A DNA stretch of 64,000 nucleotides, taken from assembly GCF_040718835.1 (NCBI RefSeq), contig NZ_JBFEFG010000268.1:618487-682486 (forward strand). Direction: 5' to 3'. A program made the position numbers and the translations under genes. Numbering within the stretch: the first letter of the stretch is position 1; the number at the start of each line of letters is the position of its first letter. This stretch comes from Bremerella sp. JC817 (GTDB taxonomy: Bacteria > Planctomycetota > Planctomycetia > Pirellulales > Pirellulaceae). The notes under the pieces were generated by a model that was given only the letters and a program-made list of their open reading frames with translations, was not told the origin of the DNA and searched no databases. This document shows, one piece after another, positions 46,067 to 54,581 of the stretch.

Positions 46067-46987
46067 ATGAACCAACGCCAAAGCCACTTCCGCCTTTCGC
46101 TGAAAGCACTGCTCGTGCTGGTGATGGCGGTGGCTCTTTTGCTGGGGTTTGTTGTCTGGACGACGCCACGCGATGAAGATGCTGCTCGGGCGAAGGCGCT
46201 CCGCGAAGCGGGACTCGATGTCGATCTTGAAATCAGAAACGTGTACGGCTTGCCTTGGTCGAAGGAGGGAAGGATCGTTCGCGCGACGCATACGCTGCGA
46301 CCTTTCCCTCGCACTCGGCGAAACGGCCTTTCGGTGCCCAATCCATTGGTATTCGACGAACTGCAACATTGTCAATTTCTGGAAGAAATCGCGCTGAGCG
46401 ATTCCGAAATTCAATCCGACGACGTGTTACCCTTGTTGCGGTTGCCGTACCTTCGCCACATCGCGCTGATCGACACCGCCGTTGATGACCGCTTCCTGCA
46501 GGCCTTGGACGGCAACCCGATTCTCACACTCGACCTGCGACACACGTTCGTCACGGGAGTGGGGCTATCGCATCTGCGCGGCTCGCCCCATTTAAGAAGT
46601 TTGTGGGTACGAGGCCCTGGCGTCACCGGCGACTGCTTTCAAGATCTGGCAACCTGTCCGAAGTTGGCCTATCTGTGGATCGGCGGAACGAACCTGACCG
46701 GCGAAGATCTGCATCACCTGGCCGCGGCTCCCTCCCTGAAGGAACTACATCTGGTCGATGGCCAGGTGCAGCCAGAAGACCTGGCGTTTCTCTCTCAGAC
46801 GAGCATCCGTTTTCTGACCGTGCCCTGCAAACCTTCTCAGTTGCCGGTCGATACCCTCATGCAATCGTCGATCATCAGCGTTTCCGTGATCTGGCATCAG
46901 CCCCTCGATGCCGAAGATGACGCCGTAATCGCCGAACTCCAACGACAGGTGGGCGTCGACATTGTCGGTCCACGCGACACCTTTTAA
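46067..46987 (+). CDS. Anchored leucine-rich-repeat protein, array member 5
   Basis: A 306-residue protein with anchor FRLSLKALLVLVMAVALLLG, then TPRDEDAARAKALREAGLDV and YGLPWSKEGRI, the same short domain as in member 6. Its repeats include LEEIALSDSEIQSDDVLPLL, LRHIALIDTAVDDRFLQAL, LRSLWVRGPGVTGDCFQDLA and LAYLWIGGTNLTGEDLHHLA, one more than in most members. The C-terminal signature VPCKPSQLPVDTLMQSS and HQPLDAEDDAV is intact. It is separated from member 6 by 196 bp, the only large gap in the array. Confidence 0.88.
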   Translation: MNQRQSHFRLSLKALLVLVMAVALLLGFVVWTTPRDEDAARAKALREAGLDVDLEIRNVYGLPWSKEGRIVRATHTLRPFPRTRRNGLSVPNPLVFDELQHCQFLEEIALSDSEIQSDDVLPLLRLPYLRHIALIDTAVDDRFLQALDGNPILTLDLRHTFVTGVGLSHLRGSPHLRSLWVRGPGVTGDCFQDLATCPKLAYLWIGGTNLTGEDLHHLAAAPSLKELHLVDGQVQPEDLAFLSQTSIRFLTVPCKPSQLPVDTLMQSSIISVSVIWHQPLDAEDDAVIAELQRQVGVDIVGPRDTF

Positions 46988-47183
46988 ACGCCGCCGCATT
47001 GCGTGCGCTGCTGGACCACTTTGCAGCCGCTTTCATGTAGCTCACTTCGCGCTGCGGCATGTGCTAGCTCAGTCGTCACAATCGGAGCAGGGATCGTCCA
47101 GCCGGCGACTCGCAAATTACGTGACAACATCGCTCGTTCGTTTTATAACCCCAGGAGAACTATGCCGAAACTCTGAGCTTTCA

Positions 47184-48062
47184 ATGATTTTTCACCATTT
47201 TTCGTTTCGAATTTCGCTAAAAACCTTGCTCGGCCTCGTAGCGGTCGCGGGGTTGGCGTCTGGGTTCGTGGTATGGACCACGCCATCTGACGACGACGCG
47301 GCCGAAGCGGAACTGCTGGTCGAAAGAGGGTTCGACGTCCAGGTCGCGTATGAATCCTACTGGGGTCTGCCATGGACCACCCGCACCATCGTCACCAAGA
47401 TCTACTTCGCTCGATCTTCCCAAGAGTTTTCTCCCGACAGCCCGCCGCTTCCGCTTGATCGCGAGGCGATCGCCGCGATCCAGGCTTGCGGCAACTTGCG
47501 GACGCTGCAGCTGGAAGATTGCAACCTTCGTAGCGAAGACCTGGCCGCGCTCAAGACGCGAACAATCCGGCATCTTTCCTTTTCCAATACAGCGATCGAC
47601 GACCGCTTCCTTGACCAGCTTCCCCCCAACAACACGCTCGGCACGCTCGACATTCATGGCACCCGCGTCACCGACGCCGGTTTACGGAAGCTGGCCGGCT
47701 GCCAGGGACTGATGCACCTGGAAGTGGGTGGGCCCGAAGTGACCGGGTCGTTTCTGCCGGTCATCGCCAAGCTGCCGCAGCTTCACTTTCTGCACATCGA
47801 AAGTGGTCCGCTCGAGCCGCGCTACCTGGCTTGTCTGGCCGATAGCGAACTTGATATTTTGTGGGTGGCCTGCAAGCCTTCGTCGCTGCCGGTCGAATCG
47901 CTGCTGAAGTCCAACCTTTACAACATTAACTTCTTCTGCCCGCAACCCCTCGACGCGGCCGATCGCCTGGTGATCGAAACATTGCAAACCACTCGCCACC
48001 AAACCGAGTGCCGCGTCAACTTCGGCCCGCCCGAGTTCGCCGACGCCCGAGCCAACCCATGA
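47184..48062 (+). CDS. Anchored leucine-rich-repeat protein, array member 6
   Basis: The ATG at 47184 matches the paralogues (MIFHHFSFRISLKTLLGLVA); the frame is open for another 74 codons upstream but those overlap member 5. The 292-residue product has TPSDDDAAEAELLVERGFDV (PRD replaced by PSD) and YWGLPWTTRTI, then LRRs such as LRTLQLEDCNLRSEDLAAL, IRHLSFSNTAIDDRFLDQL and LGTLDIHGTRVTDAGLRKL. VACKPSSLPVESLLKSN and PQPLDAADRLV end the protein. Its stop overlaps the start of member 7 (ATGA), so these two are translationally coupled. Confidence 0.88.
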   Translation: MIFHHFSFRISLKTLLGLVAVAGLASGFVVWTTPSDDDAAEAELLVERGFDVQVAYESYWGLPWTTRTIVTKIYFARSSQEFSPDSPPLPLDREAIAAIQACGNLRTLQLEDCNLRSEDLAALKTRTIRHLSFSNTAIDDRFLDQLPPNNTLGTLDIHGTRVTDAGLRKLAGCQGLMHLEVGGPEVTGSFLPVIAKLPQLHFLHIESGPLEPRYLACLADSELDILWVACKPSSLPVESLLKSNLYNINFFCPQPLDAADRLVIETLQTTRHQTECRVNFGPPEFADARANP

Positions 48063-48952
48063 CCCAGCGTCCCTTTCCATTTCGCCTTTCGCTGAAAGGA
48101 CTGTTCGGCCTGGTCGCCGTGGCGGCGGTGCTGCTGGCTTGTGTTCTGGCGATGATTCCGCGTGACGAAAAGGCCCTCAGCATCCGCTTGGAAGGGTATG
48201 GCCTGGCGGTCGGCAAGTTCATCGGCACGCACCAGGGACTGTTTCGTCAAACCGTGATGGAGGTGACCGTCGTTCGGATCGAGCCCGACAACTTTCCACC
48301 GCCGCGCGAAGATGGCCGGATCGTCCTTTCGCCAGAGCTGATCGCCGACGTGCAGCGGTGCAAGACGCTGCATATCTTGGAACTTCCTCAAACCACGCTC
48401 ACCAGCGATGACTTGTTGGGGGCGAACTCGCTCGACGAACTTGAGAACCTCGTGCTGTCCGACACCCTGGTCGACGATCGCGTGCTTTCGCGATTGGCGG
48501 GCAGCGCGAAGCTGAAGAGCATTTCGCTGATGGGAAGCCGCGTCACGCCGGACGGGGTCGCGAAGCTGGCCGATTGTCCGAACCTGCAAGGGCTGTGGCT
48601 CGACACGACGATGATCGATGAAGCGAGCCTTCGCGCGATCGCGCAGATGCCGGAACTCGTTTCGCTGTCCATCCGCGGACAACGCAACGAGATCGTCGAC
48701 GATCGCTGGCCGGCCGACTCGGCCCGAACGCTTCCCCCAGAAACGATTGCCCGGCTGGCCGCCGGCAAGCTGGAAGTCCTGGCCGTGCCCTGCAAGCCTG
48801 CCAACCTTCCGCTGGAAGCGCTCCGCCAGTCAGGCATCCAGACGCTGACCATCTATTGGACACCGGAGTACGACGCCGACGACGATCAAGCCATCAAGGC
48901 GATCCAAGCCGGCCCGAACGCGATCACGCTGTGCCTCTTCCCCGATGGCTGA
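48059..48952 (+). CDS. Anchored leucine-rich-repeat protein, array member 7
   Basis: The ATG at 48059 overlaps the previous stop by 4 bp. The 297-residue protein has the anchor FRLSLKGLFGLVAVAAVLLA, IPRDEKALSIRLEGYGLAVG, and LRRs (LHILELPQTTLTSDDLLGAN, LENLVLSDTLVDDRVLSRL, LKSISLMGSRVTPDGVAKLA, LQGLWLDTTMIDEASLRAIA). The signature VPCKPANLPLEALRQSG is present, but the final motif has drifted to TPEYDADDDQA. It closes the array and is followed by an interspersed palindromic repeat. Confidence 0.88.
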   Translation: MTQRPFPFRLSLKGLFGLVAVAAVLLACVLAMIPRDEKALSIRLEGYGLAVGKFIGTHQGLFRQTVMEVTVVRIEPDNFPPPREDGRIVLSPELIADVQRCKTLHILELPQTTLTSDDLLGANSLDELENLVLSDTLVDDRVLSRLAGSAKLKSISLMGSRVTPDGVAKLADCPNLQGLWLDTTMIDEASLRAIAQMPELVSLSIRGQRNEIVDDRWPADSARTLPPETIARLAAGKLEVLAVPCKPANLPLEALRQSGIQTLTIYWTPEYDADDDQAIKAIQAGPNAITLCLFPDG

Positions 48953-48994
48953 ACGCCGCAAAGAAAGGTGCGTCAAGATGCACCTCCCGCTTCC

Positions 48995-49100
48995 GGTCCC
49001 CTCGCCCCTTCGGGGAGAGGGCTAGGGTGAGGGGCGACCCAGGTACCAGCTTCCCAACCCTCACCCTAACCCTCTCCCTTGGGAAGGGCGAGGGGACAAG
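48995..49100. repeat. Interspersed palindromic repeat, copy 1 (full length)
   Basis: The 106-bp element begins GGTCCCCTCGCCCCTT and ends GGCGAGGGGACAAG, so the ends are inverted complements, and internal parts fold as well (CGCCCCTTCGGGG). Copies are at 59427-59463 (only the outer hairpin) and 61721-61814 (nearly complete). It is non-coding and intergenic, consistent with a genome-wide REP-like family. Confidence 0.85.
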
Positions 49101-49128
49101 ATCTTGGTTCAAGCTGGAGCATGCGTAG

Positions 49129-49146
49129 GGTGCGTCTCGACGCACC
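49129..49146. terminator. Perfect hairpin after the LRR array
   Basis: GGTGCGTC (49129-49136) and GACGCACC (49139-49146) form an 8-bp stem with a 2-nt loop. It lies between the LRR array and the convergent SUKH-like gene and may act as a terminator for either; it also looks like a dispersed repeat. Confidence 0.45.
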
Positions 49147-49160
49147 ATCTTACTTTGCGG

Positions 49161-49709
49161 TCATCCATCCAAGTTCGCGTCTTGCCACTGCCGGACGAAG
49201 TCTTCGAAGTCGGGATACTGACTGGTGGCCGCGGCGACGATATCTTCCCCGGTGTGCGGGCAATCCACATTCAGGCGTGCTTTCAGCCAATCGCGAAGGG
49301 GCTGCGCGGCTTCCCATTCCGGCGATGGGTTCGTCAGATCATCCCATTCCAATTCGTCGTATCCACATCCCAGCAGCCGACAGAACTCGCTGCAATTCGT
49401 CGCCAAGACCAGCATTTCTCCTTCCGACCCCAGCACGACGACCGGGGCCTTATCGGCCTCGATTCCCTCGCGCAGCCACAGGGCATAGACCGAGCCAGTC
49501 GATCCCCGTCCAAACACGGCGAATTGCTGCTGCATCGCTTCATCGTTGGGGAACCAGGCCGCCATGTCTTGATCGCCGATCGTGCTGATCTCGAAGCAGC
49601 CGCTGATCGGGTAACCATGGGCGTCCAAGTAATCGCATAGCGTGCGAACGCCCAGCGGCAGACCAGCCCCAGGCGGGAACTTCGAATGAACATCATTGGC
49701 GAGCATGGC
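49161..49709 (-). CDS. SUKH-like (SMI1/KNR4) protein, possible immunity protein
   Basis: I start at the ATG at 49709; the frame runs on upstream to 49853 with an Arg-rich, unlikely sequence. The 182-residue product contains GSTGSVYALWLREGIEADKA, then PVVVLGSEGEMLVLATNCSE, FCRLLGCGYDELEWDD, which follows the pattern of SUKH superfamily domains (xxYALW, PVVxLGSEGE, Nxx-FL-L). SUKH proteins often neutralise contact-dependent or polymorphic toxins. Immediately upstream, another minus-strand frame reads like an ankyrin repeat (GITPLAHEAAGRAG), so the gene may be a frameshifted longer protein. No toxin gene is adjacent. Confidence 0.72.
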   Translation of the reverse strand, partial: AMLANDVHSKFPPGAGLPLGVRTLCDYLDAHGYPISGCFEISTIGDQDMAAWFPNDEAMQQQFAVFGRGSTGSVYALWLREGIEADKAPVVVLGSEGEMLVLATNCSEFCRLLGCGYDELEWDDLTNPSPEWEAAQPLRDWLKARLNVDCPHTGEDIVAAATSQYPDFEDFVRQWQDANLDG

Positions 49710-49912
49710 TTCGACCGACTCTTGCCACCGTTCCCCAGGCCGCGAAGAACGATGTCGATGGAAGAACCCGCGCGGCCTGCGGCTTCGTGTGCGAGCGGTG
49801 TTATCCCGCGACGTTGTCCGGAGGCAATTCCCGCAAGACTGGCAGCTTGCCACGCGAACCTTGCTGTCTCATCAGATGTCACCTCCAAGTTGCGGACATT
49901 ATTTCTTCGCTG

Positions 49913-51172
49913 GTGAAACCATTATATTGGCAAGACGGAAAGATTCCCAAGTTGCAGAAAGGGGCAGCGGTGTACTTGTTTTGGAAAATAAGATACTTCG
50001 ATAGAAACGAAAAGAAATTTAAGGATCGAAATCTGGGGCTTGATACCGCTCAGTTGGAGCCTGCAACCAAAGCAGCAATTGAATTGCTCGTTGAAACAAG
50101 AACTCGACATTCAGATCGCACGATATTGAAATTTCGATCCTTGTTTCAAGAAGTCGATTCAAACACACTTCATGCGGAAGTTGAGCGTACGGGATCTATA
50201 AATGGAGTTCCTCTTGAGAACTATCATGAGGACGAAAACGGTGAAGAGATCTCACTCGATGAAATAGGTGTAATCCTGACGGGCAACCCCAATGCTCGCT
50301 TCATTCGAAGCGGATATGAGCAACACGACATCGAGTATATGAACTCGGAGTCAATTCCTGTTCCAGTTGATACCGTCTCACTCTCAATTGAAGACATTGG
50401 CATCCTTGGCTATTTCTGTAGAGATCTCAAGGAACTGTCCGACTCAGCATTCATGAAAGATGGGCCGGGCTCTATTCATGCAGGAGGTTCGCTACCAGAA
50501 GGTCAGATGGAAATCAAAACTGCTGTATCGGATGACGAGATCCGTTCTTTCGTAACGATTTTTCGTCGCCTTTATATGCAGAAAGAGCCAGCTAATTTTC
50601 TGAAAGCCGTGGATGTTTTTTGCAAAGCCATTAATGGGCACCCTCTGGCGGCATGGGTCAAGGGATTGGCGGAGTCGTATGAACAATCCCTATCAAAACC
50701 GCCCTACTGTCCAATGTCCAAGGCGGTTCGAGAGTGCCAGTTTAGCAAGAAGCGTTTGATCGATGTTTTCTTGTATACGCAATATGCTCATCAACCAGAC
50801 GAAAGAAGGCAGCGTCAATACAGAGAATGCCTAACTGAACTTGAAGAGAATGAGCCGTTGTTGTTTTGGCTTTTTCTTTCCGAAATTTGGGGAGCGAGTT
50901 TGAAGATTGGAAACGGTGGCAAGGTCATGAACTGGTGGTTCCGGCAATACTGCGAAACACATCAAGTCACTGCTGACGTATTGGATTCGATCCGACTCCG
51001 AAACCCTGGACTTGGGGAGCTTGAGAAGGTGGAAGCCAAGCGGCAAAGGGTGTTTCAGGAGAAGTCGCAGCAATTGGCCGGGAAGTTGTGGGAGCAACAT
51101 GGTTGCCCCTCAGGTGGTCCCATTTTATTTCTGCATGAAGCGGAAAAGCAGCTTCGTGAACTATTGGGGTGA
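49913..51172 (+). CDS. AT-rich orphan gene, hypothetical protein
   Basis: The first plausible start is the GTG at 49913; codons before it are antisense to the SUKH locus, and no clear ribosome-binding site is seen, so the 5' end may be missing. About 419 residues: KLQKGAAVYLFWKIRYFDRN, LEPATKAAIELLVETRTRHS, an acidic middle (EDENGEEISLDEIGVILTGN) and a helical C terminus ending LFLHEAEKQLRELLG. It has no signal peptide and no motif that I recognise. Base composition is far more AT-rich than the surroundings, indicating foreign origin. The DNA remains AT-rich past the stop to about 51400. Confidence 0.7.
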   Translation: MKPLYWQDGKIPKLQKGAAVYLFWKIRYFDRNEKKFKDRNLGLDTAQLEPATKAAIELLVETRTRHSDRTILKFRSLFQEVDSNTLHAEVERTGSINGVPLENYHEDENGEEISLDEIGVILTGNPNARFIRSGYEQHDIEYMNSESIPVPVDTVSLSIEDIGILGYFCRDLKELSDSAFMKDGPGSIHAGGSLPEGQMEIKTAVSDDEIRSFVTIFRRLYMQKEPANFLKAVDVFCKAINGHPLAAWVKGLAESYEQSLSKPPYCPMSKAVRECQFSKKRLIDVFLYTQYAHQPDERRQRQYRECLTELEENEPLLFWLFLSEIWGASLKIGNGGKVMNWWFRQYCETHQVTADVLDSIRLRNPGLGELEKVEAKRQRVFQEKSQQLAGKLWEQHGCPSGGPILFLHEAEKQLRELLG

Positions 51173-51667
51173 GAATAACCGAGAATCGGTCCTAGAAGAA
51201 TCCTACAAATAAGTCGCTAAGGCATAGATAGCGAGAGGAGAGTAAAAAGTCACCCGTCCCCAACGAGAACGGGCTCGTACAGCGTTACTTGTTTTCCAAG
51301 GATTTCTCGACGACAAGAATCAAAATTCTTAAAAAGAATACCCAAGTAATTACAAGTAGCACCTCTTCTAAATTAAAGCTACCTAAATCTATGCTTATCA
51401 AAGCACTCCTTTCCCCCCAGCCCTAAGGTGGTTGATCGGCAACCAGCGGTTGAGGAGGAAGGAGCCTCTTGATTGAAGCCGCTTTCTGCCCAACCGCTGG
51501 TTCGAAGTAGGTAATCTCCAGGCGGATTGCCCTTTTTTAGCAAGCGTATTTTCGCAAACCTGATAGTGAATTCAAGAGTTGGGAGAACGGAGGATTCCCT
51601 ATTTTGGGCTTAAAATTGGGGACGACCGGCAGTTGCTTCGTTCGTCTCCAGTCTATCCCATCGTGCG
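51173..51667. other. Intergenic region with a 12-bp inverted repeat
   Basis: This 495-bp gap between convergent genes has no coding frame. AACCAGCGGTTG (51441-51452) and CAACCGCTGGTT (51491-51502) are perfect inverted complements separated by 38 bp that can themselves fold. The right part returns to normal GC. The structure could be a terminator or a fragment of a mobile element. Confidence 0.5.
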
Positions 51668-52423
51668 TCAAGACACACCTTGGTGGTTGGCGGTTACCAG
51701 TGCCGAGAACAGCAGAGCGAACACCGACGCCGTCGCGAACATCAGGCGATAAACGAGGTTGCGATCGGGGTAGAATTCCGGTTCGATGTGCGCTCGATCG
51801 GCAGCAGACATGTTGTGGATCGAGGCAAGTTCCCGCAAGCGGGCCTGAAACTGCGAAGCGTACTCCGGGGAGGCAAACGCTTCCAATCCTTTTGCCGCGA
51901 AAGCCGCCACGATGGCTCGCTCGTCGGCCGGAACCAGCGCTGCCTGCAGTTCGATCTGCATCTGCGGGTTGAGGGAAAAGTCGAGCGACACCTGCTGCTG
52001 GTAACTGCCATTGATGAACCCATTCGCATACCCGGAACGGAACGTGAAGTCATCGTGACCACCCTTTCCGCGGGCCACCATCGTCCAATCGACCTGGTCT
52101 TGGTTCTTGTAGGTCTCTTCCACCGACACAACCACGTCGTTGTACGGAGTCAGATTCCGCACCAGGCCAGCCGCCGGCACGTAGCAGGCATGAAACACGA
52201 GCGACGCGAGAAACAGCGTCAGAAACGTGGTTGCCGCGGTCGAGAGATAGCGCTTGGTGATCAGCGCACAAGCACCATAAAGCAGTAGCGCCAAGAGGCT
52301 AAAGCCTGGCACGATCACGATCGCCCAAAGGTACCAGCCCGACACCATGCCATCAAAATCGATCGCCAGTAACGCCGCGATGCAAACGGTCGGAATGGCG
52401 GGCAGCAGCGATTTCATGTGCAT
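51668..52423 (-). CDS. Membrane protein with extracytoplasmic middle domain
   Basis: The 251-residue protein has three hydrophobic segments in the first 95 residues (LLPAIPTVCIAALLAIDF, YLWAIVIVPGFSLLALLLYG, TTFLTLFLASLVFHACYV), a polar domain of about 120 residues (DDFTFRSGYANGFINGSYQQ, LDFSLNPQMQIELQAALV), and a final span (LMFATASVFALLFSALV). It starts 3 bp after the stop of the upstream gene, so they form an operon with the 53003 gene. No family known to me. Confidence 0.75.
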   Translation of the reverse strand: MHMKSLLPAIPTVCIAALLAIDFDGMVSGWYLWAIVIVPGFSLLALLLYGACALITKRYLSTAATTFLTLFLASLVFHACYVPAAGLVRNLTPYNDVVVSVEETYKNQDQVDWTMVARGKGGHDDFTFRSGYANGFINGSYQQQVSLDFSLNPQMQIELQAALVPADERAIVAAFAAKGLEAFASPEYASQFQARLRELASIHNMSAADRAHIEPEFYPDRNLVYRLMFATASVFALLFSALVTANHQGVS

Positions 52424-52426
52424 GAG

Positions 52427-52990
52427 TTACCGATCGAAGGTTTCTGCCCAGGGACCCATCTGATGGCGTGTAGCGACGGCCTCATCAAACACAACCAGCA
52501 CGTTGTCCGCCATGCCATACAGCTTATCGGAGTCGTCCAGAAACTGCGCCGCCGAAAAATAGAGACGGCGCTGATTCTCGAACGTCAGACATATATCTTG
52601 CGGATAGTACGTCCGTTTCGCATCGGCCTCCATGCTCTCGCCCACCCACGACCAGTAGCTTGCGGCGGCGCTGATTCTGCTTCCGAGGAAGGGGAGCCAC
52701 TCCGGATCGGAGGTGACATCGTACGCCACGCCGGCCAAGACGTTGTCGACAGGCACATCGATCGAAACGCCCAGCCCGTATGGGTAGAAGGTCGCATCCC
52801 AGGCAAGGCAAACCGACCGGCCAGCGCGATCGCACAGTTCGACACCAAAGTCCAGAAAGTGGCCGGTCTCCGCGCGATCACGGAAGTGAGACTGGCCATC
52901 CTGATAGTCGAGCTCGAAGTAAGTAACCCGTTCGATCACGAACCCCATCAGGCGGTTCAAGTTTGCTTCGTACTCAGCACGCGTTTCCAT
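52427..52990 (-). CDS. Hypothetical cytosolic protein, immunity-like
   Basis: This 187-residue acidic protein has a beta-rich pattern: RVTYFELDYQDGQSHFRDRA, GVELCDRAGRSVCLAWDATF, DICLTFENQRRLYFSAAQFL and a closing NVLVVFDEAVATRHQMG. The CLTFENQRRLYFSA segment is of a kind seen in small immunity-type proteins. It is separated from genes on both sides by 3 and 12 bp on the same strand. No export signal. The functional suggestion is based on type of neighbourhood and composition only. Confidence 0.68.
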   Translation of the reverse strand: METRAEYEANLNRLMGFVIERVTYFELDYQDGQSHFRDRAETGHFLDFGVELCDRAGRSVCLAWDATFYPYGLGVSIDVPVDNVLAGVAYDVTSDPEWLPFLGSRISAAASYWSWVGESMEADAKRTYYPQDICLTFENQRRLYFSAAQFLDDSDKLYGMADNVLVVFDEAVATRHQMGPWAETFDR

Positions 52991-53002
52991 GGTGGATCCC
53001 CG

Positions 53003-53950
53003 TCACGCCGGACCCTGGGCGTTCTCGAGCACTTCCAGGTAAATCTGCGCGACGAACTTATCGGTAAGGTACGGCTGATTGCCTAGCAACCATCCGTCGC
53101 CGATGCGCTGGACATCGAGCGTGGTTGTGTCGAGCGTCTCGCGAACGCCTTCGGGCGTTACCTGATTCGCGGCCGGCAACAGCCTGGCGAAGTCTTGCCA
53201 CAACGCGTGCTGCGCTACGGTCGAGCGGGACGTATGCCACGCGAGTCGCTGCTGCTGAGAATCGAACGTCTTGAGCGGGGGCGTGACCGGGTAGGTTTCG
53301 AGCCCTTCGTCCCACAGCCGCTGGATGACGGCCAGGTCGTCGAGCAGGGCCGATTCGTCGGCGAACCAGGTCGCATGCGCATTGAACGGCAGGTCCCAAC
53401 CTCCTTCGGTAAACAGCTTGAGCGAACTCGGCCGGGTCGTTTCGATCACTCGCACCAGTAGCGTTCGCAGGGCTTCGATGTTGTCGGCGACGCCGCGGTT
53501 GTAAGCCTCTCTGGCGGGATGTTTGGTTGCGTCGTGCAGCGGCACGTACGCTTCGGCCGGCGTGATCGAAAGCTCAGCCCGGCCACCCAGCGAGATGTCG
53601 TATTGCCGGCAGGCGTGCTCTTCGTTCCAGCACTCGACGTCGAGGCATCCCCAGCCGTCGACCATTGTGTCCCCTTCGTTCCGCCGACAAGCAATCGGCA
53701 CACTGGCGAAGATCGATCCATCCGCCGGAGTCTTCTTCCACGCGGCCACCTTGTGCAGTTCCGCCAAGGTCCATGTCTCGCGGCTTTGCAATCGAACGTT
53801 ATGGTTCAATCCGTCCCGAATCCGCGCCGATTCCCACGCGTCCCGCTTCGACTCCCACGCTTCGACGCACTCGGTCAGCTGGGTAAACAACGCCCCCGCC
53901 GAGCGATGATCGCCATCGCCAAACCATCGCACCATCAGGCACTGGGACAT
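53003..53950 (-). CDS. Hypothetical cytosolic protein
   Basis: From the ATG at 53950 the product has 315 residues (MSQCLMVRWFGDGDHRSAGA at its start). It is rich in Trp and acidic residues with ETWTLAELHKVAAWKKTP, GWGCLDVECWNEEHACRQYD, and a helical C terminus LTDKFVAQIYLEVLENAQG. No signal or membrane segment. It ends 12 bp before the next gene of the operon. A 20-nt stretch within it (53171-53190) is repeated exactly at 53981-54000 just upstream of the gene. No family recognised. Confidence 0.65.
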   Translation of the reverse strand: MSQCLMVRWFGDGDHRSAGALFTQLTECVEAWESKRDAWESARIRDGLNHNVRLQSRETWTLAELHKVAAWKKTPADGSIFASVPIACRRNEGDTMVDGWGCLDVECWNEEHACRQYDISLGGRAELSITPAEAYVPLHDATKHPAREAYNRGVADNIEALRTLLVRVIETTRPSSLKLFTEGGWDLPFNAHATWFADESALLDDLAVIQRLWDEGLETYPVTPPLKTFDSQQQRLAWHTSRSTVAQHALWQDFARLLPAANQVTPEGVRETLDTTTLDVQRIGDGWLLGNQPYLTDKFVAQIYLEVLENAQGPA

Positions 53951-54010
53951 GGACGCTGCTCTCTCCGAGGGAAGTAAGTCGGCCGGCAACAGCCTGGCGA
54001 CGATCGCTTG

Positions 54011-54436
54011 CTACGTCAAATCGATGCGGGTTCGCAGGAAGGCGAGGTACTTCGGGTCATCTTCGTCGAAGATCGCCAGCCCTTCGGCCATGTAAGCGCG
54101 TGTCAGTTCGTCGGCCGCTTTGTCGAGGTTGTTCGCTTCGAACTGGCATTGGCCGAGTCGCAGGTGAATGAACGGATTGCCCAGGCCATCGGGGCACAGC
54201 ACCGCGTTGCTGAACGCTTGCCGGGCCCGGTCGAAGTCTTGCTTCGCGAACCACGCGTCGCCAATCGCCGCATACACCCACAGCGCCGCTTCCCAGTTCA
54301 GCTTCGGGCTGGGGATCAACGCCTCGGCAGCCATATATTGCTCGAGCGCCGCGTCGGCATCTCCCTCGGCCAACAGCGCCTCGCCCCGTTCGCAATGCTC
54401 GTTCAACTGGTCGTAAATCTCGTCGGGCATTTCCAT
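54011..54436 (-). CDS. Small TPR protein typical of toxin-immunity neighbourhoods
   Basis: The ATG at 54436 has AAGGAA 6 nt upstream, so it is preferred to the ATG at 54469. The 141-residue protein has three TPR-type hairpins: LNEHCERGEALLAEGDADAA, WEAALWVYAAIGDAWFAKQD and FIHLRLGQCQFEANNLDKAA, ending DELTRAYMAEGLAIFDEDDP, KYLAFLRTRI. This exact order (WEAALWxYAxIGDAxF, NPFxHxRLGQC, LTRAYMxEG, EDDPKYxxFL) recurs in a family commonly found beside polymorphic toxins and their immunity genes. Cytosolic. The family memory is good, the function of the family uncertain. Confidence 0.8.
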   Translation of the reverse strand: MEMPDEIYDQLNEHCERGEALLAEGDADAALEQYMAAEALIPSPKLNWEAALWVYAAIGDAWFAKQDFDRARQAFSNAVLCPDGLGNPFIHLRLGQCQFEANNLDKAADELTRAYMAEGLAIFDEDDPKYLAFLRTRIDLT

Positions 54437-54581
54437 CCCAGGTTCCTTCACATGATCGACTTCCGCCATTCCGCCAAACGCACGATTCTACCGCGCCGGC
54501 AATCACGCAAACAACTCGCCTGCTTCCTCGGCAACACGCTCCGGCTGCTGTGTGCCACGGCGCACTTTGTGACTGGCGTCG

